Assembly: GCF_901709675.1 (NCBI RefSeq)
Contig: NC_051103.1
Location: forward strand, 1,659,501-1,723,500
DNA: 64,000 nt
Reading direction: 5' to 3'
Origin: Syngnathus acus
Taxonomy: Eukaryota; Chordata; Actinopteri; Syngnathiformes; Syngnathidae
The notes below the pieces were generated by a model. It saw only the letters and a list, made by a program, of their open reading frames with translations, did not search any database and was not told the origin of the DNA. Each line of letters opens with the position of its first letter. Position 1 is the first letter of the stretch. Both the position numbers and the translations under genes were made by a program. This document shows positions 20,401-30,900 of the stretch, piece by piece.

Positions 20401-23400
20401 GACCCTTCTTACATTCTTCCTTGACGCGAGTCCCAGTTGGCATAGGTCGGCGTCGCAGCGGTGTCGTCGAACAAAGACAGGCTTTTTTCTCCCGCTTCAA
20501 AAAACTGACACCAGGCCTGGTTGCATTTCTGCAGAGTCCAAACTTGTCAACAATGGCGTACCAATAGCGAGTCAACAGTTGCTTTCCTGCGCTTCCGTCT
20601 CACCAGATTGGAGCGTCCGATCCAGAACGGCTTGTCGCCCATTTGCTCCTTCACAAAGATTTCCTCGTATGGCGAGGTGATGGAGATCAGGTCGCCGCCC
20701 TCCAAGACGCAGTCGTAACGAGCCCCCAGCCAACCGTTGGTGGTCGCCATCTTCTTGTAGCAGTTGGAGCCCAAGCGGCACCACCCTTTGTTCCTTTCAC
20801 ATCTCTGAACGACTGAGGACACACATATTGGGATTATTCTGACGTCATAGCGCCATGTTTTTTGTATTCTTCGGCATTTGGCGAAATTAAGATATGCGAC
20901 AAAGTAGCGGACCACGCCTTCATTCAGTTTCAGGATGTCACTGACATCAGACAAAAAAAACTAACAATCGCCATTTTGGTCTTCTGATCTGATGACACCC
21001 ATTTGGCAGAATCACCCGAGCACCTTGTCTTACCTCTTCTCTTGCAGACGTAGCCGCGCTTCTTCTCGCAATCGCCAACTTCCCGGCCGCCCTTGCCACC
21101 GAGTAAGGAGTTGCAGCGCCGGCCGGAGGGGTCACCAGGGTTACCTGCAGGAGACCACAGACTTCTCCGTTCCTCCCCGGAAATGGACATTTTTCGGCCA
21201 GGTTTTAGACCCACCTGCGGCGGCCAACTGGACGTAACTCGGTGAGGAGTGGTCAAACTTCTTGCTGCCGTCTTCGACAATGGTGTCGCTGGCATCCAAC
21301 CACATAGAGGAAGCGTTTGGCAGAAGACCTTTGGGTCAAAGGTAAACACGGTTGAAACATCTTACAGGCGCACGTGCAAAACGCTTCACCGCAATGAAGT
21401 GCGGGAGACGTCTGGCTCGTGTCCTTGTCGGTGGGGGCTGGCCACAAGCTTATTTTTGGTCTTTTCTTTGGAACGAAAGAAACTTGGCAAAAAGTGAGTC
21501 GGTGGTCCCTCGATGTGACTTTCTTCCGCATGGATTCTTTCATCAAGCACACTAGACAGCCTACCTTGGACGAAGGTGTGATCCTGCGAGTTGGAGATGC
21601 CGAGCAGGTTGCCTCTGAGGAGGGCGCACTTGTCTCGTGCCTCCTTCCAGGTCTTGGTGGGCTTGGAGTTGATCAGGTAGCAGAAGTTGTCAGCGGGGTT
21701 TTCCTGCCACCAGCCGCACTTTGCGCTCTTGCCTGCAAGCGAGACTCGAGTCACTTGAGGGCAAACAGGATTTTGCACGTGGGCTGCAGGGTGGGACGCC
21801 CGGCCACCTGATGCTGAAGTCAGCAGCGCCAGAAGAGACTCTCTGGCCTTGCCTGTAAGGACGTGAGAGGGATCAAGCATGAGAGAGCAACCAGAAGACA
21901 AAGGGCAAATGAGAGGTTGTGACTTTCCGACCTTTTTGACAGATGGATGGACGAAGGCCAGTGCAAACTTGGGTCTCAACTTCTTCTTTACCATTCATTT
22001 GTGGGCAGTCGTCTGAATATTGAGTGAGGATCCATGTGACGTTGTCCTGCAGAGGACACAGCGTGCGTGTTTGGTTTCGCCGCAGTTGCTCAGATGAGCT
22101 CCCGCTAAATTTCCTTCAAAGTCACCTCTCACTGATTCAAATCTGTTTCCCCCCCATCATTCCCAACGTTTCCACAACCAATAGAAATTGTTGCAGTATT
22201 CCAACCTGAAGCTTTCCAAACCCCTAAACTGTTGATTTTTACTCCCCTGTAATATGAATGGCGCACCTTTTGTTTTTTTTTCTTTTTCCTTGTATATCAC
22301 AACTAAGAGCTTCAGATCAGGGGATGCTTTGAGAAAAATGGTCAATTCAGACTGCTTGTGATTTAGAGCTATATAAATAAACTGGACTTGACCTGACTTG
22401 GCAATTCTACGTACGCCACTAAGCTAAAAGACATTTGTCACTCCTTGCAACAAATTCAAATCTATTTGACAGGGAGAGCACTCTTGTCAGGTTTTCTTCA
22501 CTCCTTATTCATTCAACTCGGTTCTACTGAAATGACACTTTTTAAACGTTTTGCCCTCTCACATGACAGCTTCATTCTGGCCAATTAACAGATTTTTGGA
22601 CCTCGATCTGTTGCACCCGTGTCACTTACTGTAGATGATCCGTCGCGCCACTCCAATTGGGCTGTGCTATTCTTGAGTCCCACCCAAGAATGAAATCCTT
22701 CTCGCTCGTGAGCTTGAGGAAAGCAGAACAAACACTGGTGGTGAAACGTTGCGGGTGGATTGCTGGCCTGCTCAGTTTGTCTTGGCGCTCGCTCACCAGA
22801 CAAAAATTGTCCGTCAACCAGGGAGTGGACGCTGGCCAAGAGACCTTTCTTTTCTTTGCACAAATCCTCAGCCGCTTCCCAAGTCAGGTTCCTGCCCTCA
22901 AAAAGATAACAAGAGTCCCTGTACAGGAACTCACCAGCGTCGCAGAAGGAAGCTGAAACCCAAAAGAACCTCATTAGAAAAGCACAAGGAGACAGTGCGG
23001 GTGCGAGTGTAGAAAGAAGGGTCGCTGCCACTCACTCTCAACTCGACTGTAACTGTAACCCAAATCTCTGAAGGAACACGGCCATCCGTCCGGGCAGTCT
23101 GCGGTAAGATGACGTGGGAGGGTTGCACATTCGTCCCTGCTTTCAGCGTCAACATGATAACGGACGTGTGGACCTACCGTCGGGCGACCGCTCGCACATG
23201 TACACCAAGGAGGATTGGCACGATCCACGTCTCCACTTTCCAGGCTGACTGGAGAGGTGCACACCTTGGTTGACGTACGCGCAGGAACCAACGTCGGCGC
23301 TGTCGGGAAAAGTCGTAAAAAGCGAGACACACATCCGACAAACGTGGTGCCAATTTGGAGGTTTGACCCTTTTTTTCTGATGAATACTCACCAAAACCCT

Positions 23401-23915
23401 GTTGTATTTTTGACCTGCTCGTCACATGCTCACACATATTTTGGAAAGGGACCCCTCCAAAATGTTCCTCCTGTGCATCTTGCCTGACACCGAACGCAAA
23501 GAGGCGACCTTCTTACCTTCCGTCTTGACGCGAGTCCCAGTTGGCGTAGGTCGGCGTCACAGCGGTGTCGGACCAAGTCAGCCTCTTTTCTCCCGCTTCC
23601 AAAAACTCACACACGTCCTCGTCGCAGTTCTGCCGAAACCAATCCCGGTTGTCAATTAGTAGCGAGCCAACAGCCGCTAGCACTTTGGTCTTACCAGATT
23701 GGAGAGTCCGATCCAGAACGGCTTGTTGCCCATTTGCTCCTTTACAAAGATTTCCTCGTCCTGGGAGGTGATGGAGACAAGGTCGGCGCCCTCCCAGAGG
23801 CAGTTGTGACGAGCCCCCAGCCAACCGTTGGGGGTCTCCATCTTCTTGTAGCAGTTGGAGCCGTGAGCACTCCAACCATTGACTGCGTCACATGTTGTCT
23901 TGGGATTGATTAATC
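13714..23915 (-). CDS. G3: six CTLDs + SUEL + F5/8C + LCCL + CTLD, multi-lectin gene
   Basis: Thirty-four exons, assigned by GT-AG sites and protein match, stay in one phase throughout (about 1,420 codons): CTLDs A4, B4, C4, A5, B5, C5, then rhamnose-binding, discoidin, LCCL and a final CTLD; the stop is TAA at 13716-13714. The first exon seen begins with two bases of a split codon, so a start exon is needed upstream. The phase fits the signal exon at 40313-40385, but none is visible near 24-26.5 kb. No transmembrane segment, fibronectin-II or ricin-like domain is seen, so this is not a true mannose receptor. Probably secreted; role inferred as glycan and surface recognition. Exon limits are detailed under the domain entries. 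Confidence 0.65.
14553..15069 (-). CDS. G3 LCCL domain
   Basis: Exons 15069-15015, 14944-14878 and 14800-14667, followed by a 44-bp linker exon 14596-14553. Reading in phase they give TTCARTFNSLH, then FYCPPGCDKEEHFVFG, MVYSA, SHICAAAIHAGVI and IGGDCIVM. The pattern Cys...CPPGC...Ys.dShICaAAiHAGvi is the LCCL signature (Limulus factor C, cochlin, Lgl1; also DCBLD proteins), a module linked to lipopolysaccharide or surface binding in some proteins. All four cysteines of the core are present. G3 has GSHIC where the inverted copy G4 keeps the more usual DSHIC. Confidence 0.8.
15154..15721 (-). CDS. G3 F5/8 type C (discoidin) domain
   Basis: Exons 15721-15587, 15514-15354 and 15277-15154. The first gives CLDSLVIADGSVADSSFIAS and ARLNGESCW; the second WIQVNLGNTRKVTGIVTQGC; the third FIGSGTHLLETP, QYVRILPLENLPQFGLRF and DILGC. 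The outer Cys pair (CLDS and LGC), the D.SW..vdLG..r.VtgivtQG block and the arrival at a final Gly-Cys are the standard landmarks of this roughly 150-residue jelly-roll domain, which in relatives binds phosphatidylserine lipids or glycans. Length is normal and all exon joins are in phase. Confidence 0.85.
15871..16559 (-). CDS. G3 rhamnose-binding (SUEL/Gal_lectin) domain
   Basis: A small linker exon (16559-16527, GNTAKPPRPHDG) is followed by exons 16457-16305 and 16017-15871. They encode ADLVCEAEGQKQGRISIQ, SAFYGRRSWDIC, EYCAVEGILPRYRKMCN, QQKCHIELLED and SSKYLQMVYSC. The AFYGR..DIC block, the Cys-x-x-x-Cys spacing and the closing KYL.v.YsC are hallmarks of the sea-urchin egg lectin domain found in fish egg rhamnose-binding lectins and in latrophilins and PKD1L2. 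It is about 100 residues long, as expected, with eight cysteines. A separate 5' exon and phase-1 borders make it a movable module. Confidence 0.85.
16629..17319 (-). CDS. G3 CTLD C5 with linker exon
   Basis: Linker 17319-17284 (AKVQNFPLPPPPG), then exons 17205-17038, 16936-16817 and 16739-16629. They read SAKCGWWRERTSSDFCYLIQ, WKEARDDCLRRGGDLLSI, SLWLGVNNNVTKDGSGWTDG, GDDPGDLSGASC, RWKFDDCRKKKGYVCKKRG. WKFDDC is the W-x-x-D-x-C form of the WND calcium-site motif. The partner loop is DPG rather than EPN/QPD. It is nearly identical in layout to C3 (27107-27814) and is followed, like C3, by a short GN...KP...PHDG exon that precedes the SUEL domain. Confidence 0.8.
17599..20046 (-). CDS. G3 CTLD B5 (intron filled with repeats)
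   Basis: Exons 20046-19984 (ACPEGRLCSYKDYGLGYNRV), 19897-19742 (SYCDNGDFLHKDSCYHFEG, EDFCQEWNGHLTSVLSWDER), 19626-19538 (LQSWVGLKKNKGNFEWSD) and 17719-17599 (WVPNGPAGRGDCCVL, WPCTNIRPFICKK). The last intron is 1.8 kb and holds two SINEs and a MITE. The last exon's donor is GTCCGC, a weak site that is conserved as GTC[CG]G in every B copy, so it is probably used. No EPN/QPD or WND motif is present, which suggests a structural rather than sugar-binding CTLD. Confidence 0.75.
17757..17999 (+). mobile_element. tRNA-type SINE body, 5'-truncated
   Basis: Begins in GGCCGGGTCATACC and ends GATCATTGGGACTTTAACTT. It lacks the tRNA-like head seen in the full copy at 31584. It lies in the intron of B5, 38 bases from the acceptor of exon 17719. 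Six more copies or parts are in the window. Confidence 0.85.
18007..19187 (+). mobile_element. MITE-like element, TACCGTTTTTT...TATAATGCGC ends, with SINE inserted
   Basis: Starts TACCGTTTTTTGCCATGTAT and ends with the inverted form at 19187 (CATGGAAAAAAACGGTA). Relatives are at 24128-25744 and 55033-55898. Inside is a frame (18200-18541) whose peptide is closely shared with the 55-kb copy. A SINE (18796-19058) sits within it. The superfamily is not known to me. Confidence 0.75.
18796..19058 (+). mobile_element. SINE body nested in MITE
   Basis: Same body as 17757-17999, with a CTGCTGCTCA expansion of three units near 18925-18950. It starts at the conserved CCGGCCGGGTCATACC point, so it is also headless. 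Nesting shows that it is younger than the MITE. Confidence 0.8.
20117..20812 (-). CDS. G3 CTLD A5
   Basis: Exons 20812-20604, 20528-20413 and 20238-20117. They encode LGSNCYKKMATTNGWLGARY, GGDLISITSPYEE, DKPFWIGRSNL, KCNQAWCQFFEAGEKSL, TPTYANWDSRQG, GSCAYVNQGAHGG and GKWRHGSCGSSLAYMCERPL. The start exon joins in phase to C4 c3, so C4 and A5 are consecutive domains of one protein. Exon 2's donor region is slightly rearranged (GGAAGAAT then GTAAGA) but keeps phase. The first exon opens VVQRC like A3 and unlike A1, A2 and A4, marking it as an A' type. Confidence 0.8.
21034..21852 (-). CDS. G3 CTLD C4 with linker exon
   Basis: Linker 21852-21808 (GKARESLLALLTSASG), then 21732-21565, 21328-21215 and 21144-21034. 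Motifs: GKSAKCGWWQENP, DNFCYLINSKPTKTWKEARD, SSMWLDASDTIVEDGSKKFD, AAGNPGDPSGRRCNSLL, VGDCEKKRGYVCKRRG. It matches C2 (30146-30968) more closely than C3/C5. The loop at the calcium site is NPG-D, again not EPN/QPD, and the WND position reads VGD. It feeds directly into A5. Confidence 0.8.
21932..23098 (-). CDS. G3 CTLD B4
   Basis: Exons 23098-23036 (DCPDGWPCSFRDLGYSYSRV), 22952-22797 (SFCDAGEFLYRDSCYLFEGR, LASVHSLVDGQF), 22712-22630 (EGFHSWVGLKNSTAQLEWRD) and 22046-21932 (WILTQYSDDCPQMN, GLRPSICQK). All joins are in phase (1, 1, 0, 1). No calcium-site motifs were seen. The third intron (22047-22629) is plain AT-rich sequence. Confidence 0.8.
23178..23915 (-). CDS. G3 CTLD A4, first domain seen in G3
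   Basis: Exons 23915-23695, 23629-23517 and 23299-23178. They encode LINPKTTCDAVNGW, SNCYKKMETPNGWLGARHNC, GADLVSITSQDEE, NKPFWIGLSNL, NCDEDVCEFLEAGEKRLTWS, TYANWDSRQDG and GKWRRGSCQSSLVYMCERSP. The exon begins with two bases of a split Gly codon, in the same phase as exon 1 of G1. The upstream intron sequence (23985-24110) is nearly the same as that upstream of A1 (37790-37920), so A4 was the first CTLD of a gene. Confidence 0.8.
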
Positions 23916-24127
23916 CTGATGAAACAGCAAAGCTGCCTTGGTCATTTTCCAGCATTTGGTGAAAAGCAGAAATTGAGCAAACCGACAAGAATGAAGTTGG
24001 CCGAATTCACTTTTTGCTAAATTGCGTCGTCACCTGCATGACTTGACTTGGGCATTAAAGGCCATTAGCCCGAGAGCATATAGTCACAAGAGGTAAACAA
24101 GGCTTTTTCTTTTTTTTTTACACGAGA

Positions 24128-25744
24128 TACCGTGTTTTACCATGCATAATGCGCAAAATTTAACTAATCTATTGTCCTAAAATCTGGGGTGCGCATTATG
24201 CATGGGTACAACAATTTTTGAAGAAAATCTCCCTCGAAATAAAAGTTCAAATCACACCTTTCTTCTTGTTTGTTGTCAATCGCGCATCGCATTCAGCCAT
24301 CCTGCCCAACACACTTAGTCAGTAAAATTCATAATTGCCGACACATCGTTTGATGCAATGGTGAAATCCTTGATGGTGTGTTATTGTCAAATATTGTTTG
24401 TTTTTTAATCTCCATCGCAGACCGGATATCATATGGAGGCCGCCATTATAGTATGCACAGAACGGATGCGCAAGCGCAAGACACGTCAGCTATATAAAGT
24501 CAAAGTCAAAGTCAAAGTCAGCTTTATTGTCAATCCCTTCATATGTCAAGACACACAAAGAAACCGAAATTCCGTTTCCTCCATCCCACGGTGACGAGAC
24601 ATACAAGTAGGCGACACAAAACAAAAACAAGAAGGCACAAACCATAAATAATAAATAATAAATAAAATAAAATAAAATGAGCGATGAATAAAAACAGACC
24701 AATAACCCATTGAATATGAGGGGCAAAACCGAGCCAGTGAGCATACAGCAAGAACAGGACGCTACGCTGAAAGGGGGAGCGAGTTCAGGATCCTAACAGC
24801 CTGGAGTACGAAGCTGTTGGAAAGTCTGGTGGTGCGGGAGCGCAGGCTCCTGTACCGCCTCCCAGAGGGCAGAAGTTCAAACAAAGAGTGAGCGGGGTGA
24901 CTCACATCACTCACAATCTTGGTCGCCTTGCGAGTGAGATGGGAGGTGTAAATGTCCTTCAAGGAGGGGAGAGAAGCACCAATAGTCTCACTAGCCGTTT
25001 TCACAATGCGCTGCAGGGCCTTCAAGTCTTGGTCAGTGCAGCTGCCACCCCAGACAGCAATACAGCTGGAGAGGACGCTCTCAATGGTGCCGCGGTAAAA
25101 AGTAGTCATGACGGCCGGAGGAGTCCCCGCTCGCCTGAGTTTCCGAAGGAAGTACAGGCGGCGCTGGGCCTTCTTCGCCAGCGACGCGGTGTTGGTGGAC
25201 CAGGAGAGATCCTCACTGATGTGCACCCCCAGGAACCTGGCGCTGCTCACTCTCTCCACCACAGAGAGTAGAGAGTTCAGTTCTCTACCTATTAGTTTCA
25301 ATTCACAGTTTAATTAACAGTTTCAATCAGCAAATAACAAAATGCGTATTATAGGTAATATTTTATTTCACAACACTTTGCCTTGTTCCTTTCTTCTCTG
25401 CTGTTCATTTCAAACACGCTCCATACTAACACAATGCTCTCGTATCAGACGCTTGCTCGATCACCTGCTCGTCTGCTGTCACAATGTACCCTACACAAAT
25501 CCAAAACATTTCTTCGCTATCGAGTTTGCTAGCGCATGCGCAGTGATACTGACCGGCAGAATAACATCCGGTTGTTCCCAAAGATGATCTTTTTTCTGAA
25601 ATAATTTTACGTTTACGGACTTAAGTAAGAGTCAAAATTTGGGTGCGTATTATACATGGGTACAGGCTTTTTTCCAGCATCGACATGCCATTTTTAGGGC
25701 GCGTATTATGCACGGGGGCGCATTATGCATGGAAAAACACGGTA
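24128..25744 (+). mobile_element. TATAATGCGC-type MITE split by a LINE
   Basis: Begins TACCGTGTTTTACCATGCAT and ends CATGGAAAAACACGGTA. Between 24498 and 25264 it is interrupted by a Rex1-like LINE; internal MITE sequence (GTTCAGTTCTCTACC...) resumes right after it and matches the copy at 18007-19187. It lies upstream of the G3 A4 exon. Confidence 0.75.
24498..25264 (-). mobile_element. Rex1/CR1-like LINE, strongly 5'-truncated
   Basis: The 3' end is the same TTTGAC array plus TTGACAATAAAGCTGACT as in the 6.5-kb copy. The retained frame (about 25264-24762) encodes only the RT C-terminus, from [16 protein letters not shown] to [13 protein letters not shown]. It is inserted in a MITE, so it is younger than that MITE. 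Confidence 0.85.
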
Positions 25745-26995
25745 ATCATCAAACAGTTTCAATATCTTATATACTTTCAAGGACTTTTGCACATGTGGAA
25801 AAACGGAGGAAATTCAGTCCACTTCTGTTACTCGGACCCTCGGACAGAGACAAGTTTGTTTGTTTGTTTTTAACTCAAGTGCTGCCCACAGGGTGGCGCT
25901 ACACGTCAAAAGACGCAAAGGAAGACGTCTTGACAAGTCGCGCCTCTTTTTTTTTAACAGAGGTACTGGACAATTCAAGATGACTCTTTTTTTCTGGTCC
26001 CTACCCCAAAAATATTTCATGCCCAGTTGCACATTTTGTAACGCAGGGTAGGCTAGTTAGTCAACATTTCAGAGAAAAAAAAAAAACTGGCTGCAATGAT
26101 GCTCCTATTTCAATGCCTTCAATGTTTTCACATTTCAGTGGCGCAAAGTGACAACATTTCAATGGGGAAAATGCACTATATGCAGCGTATGGGGCGCTGC
26201 GCCAGAGGGGGCCTCCAAAGCGATAGGAAACACGTTGTTTCGACTCTGTATTCTATTCGAGTATGTTTTCGAAAAAAATCCGGTGCAGAGCAGAAGCATT
26301 CGAGATCCAAGCCCCAGTGTCAGCTGTGACAGTGATCAACTTGCAGTAAGGAGCAAGTTATTTTGGCAAATAAAACCATTCCATCCATTTTCTATACCGC
26401 TTGTGAGTGATTGAGATTGACCATCAACCCCCACCCCCACGTCCCTGCTCCTCATTTGGCCGCCCCAGCTGATAATAAAAAACTGCATTCAACATTGGCA
26501 AACATATTCTTCTTCAACAAGAGCCAACATATTGGGCCGTTAAAATTAGCTGATCACTTCTGATTACGTGTGTCAAATGAGCAGGCTGACACGCCATGTT
26601 TTGGGCTGTGGAGCCAAATGCAGGCAAGCAGGGCTACTCCCCAAACCACTGGCGGTCCGAGACGCATTTCCCGAGGGGGTATCTCAGGACTTGGCAGGTT
26701 AACACGCAGCCACATTTCTGCATTCAACGCATGTCAAATGTTTCTGCATTGCGCAGAAATATACTTATAGTTGACTCTGAGTGCAACTCAGGCTGCTATA
26801 AATCATTATTTAGCTAATGGAGTAGTCACCTATGGCTTTAGTCGCTATTAAATGGCAGCATAGCTCAACCGCCGGCAGCTGATCTTACATAAGCCTCATT
26901 AGCTCACAGCCTCAATTCTTTACGCGATGAAAGTAAAAAAAAAAAATCGTCATGTCATTTTCGTCTCGCATCGTTGGAAGTCACCGTTCGAGGAG
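25745..26995. other. Duplicated lectin-gene intron 1 and 5' flank remnants
   Basis: 25745-26040 resembles 37930-38290 and 38504-38800 (intron 1 of G1). 26550-26930 resembles the 5' flank of G1 at 40880-41900, once two repeats there are removed. Between them, where exon 1 of G3 would be expected, I see no counterpart of the signal exon. A reversed Rex3-like tail (CCATCCATTTTCTATACCGC) lies at about 26390. No gene is supported here. Confidence 0.5.
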
Positions 26996-27001
26996 ACTTA
27001 C

Positions 27002-27526
27002 CGTCATGAGGCTGCTGCGAAGGTTTCGGAACGTTTCCTGCAAGACAAAAGCCAACGAAGCGAGTCAGCACGTTGCGAGAATCGGCCGAGTGTCGCCACG
27101 TCTTACCTCTTTTCTTGCAGACGTAGCCTTTCCTCTTTCGACAATCGTCAAACTTCCAGCGGTCGTTGCTTGTGCGCAGGGAAAGACAGGACGCACCAGA
27201 GAGATCGCCGGGGTCATCTGGAAGGAGACGATTGATGCTCAGCGCCGTTGGTCCGCAACGTCGCAGACAGACATCGCTTGGGTTTTGGACCCACCTGCGT
27301 TCATGTGGATGTAACCGAACAAGGATCCGTCAGTCCACTCGCTGCCGTCTTTCGTGATGTTGTTGTTGACGCCCAACCACAGAGAGGGAGCGCTCGGCAG
27401 AGAAGCGTATAGACCTTTGGAGGTAAATGGTCAAATGTGCAACAAGAGTTGGAAACATTCCACGTTGGGGGAATTCAACAGCCCTGATTGCCACCGGACA
27501 GACAAGACAGACAGGCAGACAAGACA

Positions 27527-27619
<93 letters not shown>

Positions 27620-27931
27620 ACAGACAGAGACAGACAGACAGCCCACTTTGTATGAAGTCCTGTTCTTGTGAGTCGGTGATACTGAGCAGGTCGCCTCCGC
27701 GGCGGAGGCAATCGTCTCGTGCCTCCTTCCAGACCTTGGTTGGCCTGCGTTGGATCAGGTAGCAGAAGTCGGAGGAGGTCCGCTCCCGCCACCAGCCGCA
27801 CTTTGCGCTCCGGCCTGCAAACGAGAGTGGAGTCACTCGAGGGCAAACCTGCGACAAGAGACCACACGTCGACTGCCGAGTGGGATGCCCACCTGGTGGC
27901 GGCAGAGAAAGAAGAAAGTCTTGGACCTTGG
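27002..27931 (-). CDS. G2 CTLD C3, linkers, and CCTG repeat in its intron
   Basis: Exons: linker 27931-27893 (AKVQDFLLSLPPPG), 27814-27647, 27414-27295, 27217-27107, and the post-domain linker 27037-27002 (GNVPKPSQQPHDG). Motifs: SAKCGWWRERTSSDFCYLIQ, SLWLGVNNNITKDGSEWTDG, DDPGDLSGASC, RWKFDDCRKRKGYVC. It has the WND-like W-K-F-D-D-C. The donor of exon 27814-27647 is GTGGGC, and a long CCTG/CTGT repeat starts immediately after it on the gene strand. Confidence 0.75.
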
Positions 27932-30900
27932 CTGCAAGGAAGGAAGAGGGATGATTATGAGCGAGCACATAAAAGTGGAGTGAGTGCTCGTCATTTGCGG
28001 ACCTTTTTTACAGATGAATGGCTGGTTTTTGGTGCATGGCCAGTCCTCAAGTTTCCCAGTCTGCGACAAGGCAGCACAGTTACCACGTCCTATCGGCCCG
28101 TTTGGAACCCACTCGGTGTTGCCCTGCGGACGACACGCCAGACGTGACTTTGGCGCGTTTGGTCTTGCTTGCCACCACATTTGAGTCCTTTGTTCTCCCA
28201 CTAATCAATATTTTCCTCAAAACCTTTCTCACCATATAGCCGATTTTTCGAGCCGCTTTGTGGTCGTTTGACAATTTTCTTGCAATTGAATCACAGCTTG
28301 AGTTTCAGACTCAAGTTTTTACAGTCATTTTATTCTCAGAAATGTGCAACTTGGACCTGTGCAACTTCTGCATCGATGACTTGTTTTTTCACTTCTTTCA
28401 AGTTTTCCTGAAGATTACAATTTTGTTCTTATAATTCCACCACTTTGTCCTTGTTCTTGCTCCAGCTGATTAACACCTTCAATGTTGATCTCTTTTTGTA
28501 ACAACATGATGAGCATACTTGCTCCAAAGTCGAACTTTTGTTCCTCCTAGTTCATTGTTCTGCTAAAATATGCCTTTTGTCCTCACTTGGACCTTTCGCC
28601 TTCCAATCTGACACCTTCATTCTGGACCAGTGACAACTTTTGCAGACCGCTCTAAACCTTTCACTTACTGCAGGTGTTGAGTCGCTCCACTCAAAGTTGC
28701 CCTTGTTCTTCTTGAGTCCCACCCAAGATTGCAAACCTTCTACATATGGTGCGTGAGCTTGAGGAAATCAGAAAAAGCCATTTAGCACAAGAAGAGCATT
28801 CAAACGTGACAGACATTGCGAAGCGCCGGGGGACAATTGCTGGCACAGGCAGTTTGACTCACCAGCCAAGAATTGGCGCTCTTCCCATGAGAGGACGCTG
28901 GTCAGGTGACTGTTCCATTCTTGGCAGAACCTCTCGGCTCCCGCCCAAGGGCGCGCCATTCCCTCAAAATGATAGCAAGAGTCCTTGTACAGGAAGTCGC
29001 CATTGTCGCAGTAGGAAGCTGAAGCCGGCAAGAAACATGGATTACAAACCCACAAGGGGACGCTGCAGGTGTGAAAAGAAAGAAGAAGCGTCGTTGCCAC
29101 TCACTCTCCACTCGATTGTAGCCCAATCCGTAGTCTTTGTAGGAACACAGCCGTCCCTCCGGGCAGGCTGCAGGAGAATGAGGTGATTGTGTTTTTCTCC
29201 TTTGAGCGTCAACATGGCAAGGGACGTGCACACTTACCGTCGAGCGGCCGCTCGCACATGTACGCCAAGGAGGATCCGCACGAGCCATGTCTCCACTTGC
29301 CAGGCTGACTGCCTCCGTGCGCACCTTGGTTGACGTACGCGCAGGAACCAACGTCGGCGCTGTCGGGAGAAGTCGTGAAAAGCCATAGACACATCCGACA
29401 AACGTGCTGCCAATTTGAAGGCGTCGGCGATATGTGCGCTCTCTCAAATTCTGCAGACGGGTTCCATAATCTCGCTATGTGTGTCCCGCCTGGCAATGAA
29501 AGGACGCAAAGAGGTGACCCTTCTCACCTGTCTTGACGCGAGTCCCAGTTGGCATAGGTCGGAGTCACAGCGGTGTCGTCGGACCCAGTCAGCCTCTTTT
29601 CTCCCGCTTCCGAAAGCTGACACCAGGCCTCGTTGCATTTCTGCAGAGTCCAAACTTGTCAACAATGGCGTACCAATAGCGAGTCAACAGTTGCTTTCCT
29701 GCGCTTCCGTCTCACCAGATTGGAGCGTCCGATCCAGAACGGCTTGTCGCCCATTTGCTCCTTCACAAAGATTTCCTCGTATGGCGATGTGATCGAGATC
29801 AGGTCGCCGCCTTCTAAGACGCAGTCGTAACGAGCCCCCAGCCAACCGTTGGTGGTCGCCATCTTCTTGTAGCACTTGGAGCCCAAGCGGCGCCACCCTT
29901 TGGTCCTATCACATGTCTGAATGACTGAGGAGACACATATTGGGATTATTCTGACGTCATAGAGCCATGTTTTTTGTATTCTTCGGCATTTGGCGAAATT
30001 AAGATATGCGACAAAGTAGCGGACCACGCCTTCATTCAGTTTCAGCCTGTCACTGACATCAGACAAAAAAAACTAACAATCGCCATTTTGGTCTTCTGAT
30101 CTGATGACACCCATTTGGCAGAATCACCCGAGCACCTTGTCTTACCTCTTCTCTTGCAGACGTAGCCGCGCTTCTTCTCGCAATCGCCAACTTCCCGGCC
30201 GCCCTTGTCACCGAGTAAGGAGTTGCAGCGCCGGCTGGACGGGTCACCAGGGTTACCTGCAAGGAGACCACAGATGCTCAGTGTTCCTCCGTTCCTCCAC
30301 ACCGACCAGGTTTTAGACCCACCTGCGGCGGCCAACTGGACGGAACTCGATGAGGACTGCTCAGACTTCTTGCTGCCGTCTTCGACCATGGTGTCGTTGG
30401 CGTCCAACCACAAAGAGGAGGAAGCGTTTAGCAGAAGATCTATGGGTCAAAGGTAAACAAACACGTTTGAAACATCTTACAGGCAAAACGCTTCACCGCA
30501 ATGAAGTGCGGGAGACGTCTGGCTCGTGTCCTTGTGGGTGGGGGCTGGCCACAAGCTTATTTTTGGTCTTTTCTTTGGAACGAAAGAAACTTGGCAAAAA
30601 GTGAGTCGGTGGTCCCTCGATGTGACTTTCTTCCGCATGGATTCTTTCATCAAGCACACGAGACAGCCTACCTTGGACGAAGGTGTGATCCTGCGAGTCG
30701 GAGATGCCGAGCAGGTTGCCTCTGAGGCGGGCGCACTTGTCTCGCGCCTCCTTCCAGGTCTTGGTGGGCTTGGAGTTGATCGGGTAGCAGAAGTCGTCGT
30801 TGCCGGGGTTTTCCTGCCACCAGCCGCACTTTGCGCTCTTGCCTGCAAGCGAGACTCGAGTCACTTGAGGGGAAACAGGATTTTGCACGTGGGCTGCAGG

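Noticed and set aside
27354-27867. Frames rich in QAGR or CLPA repeats
   Set aside because: Simply the CAGG tetranucleotide repeat read in different frames; it lies in an intron of the lectin gene.
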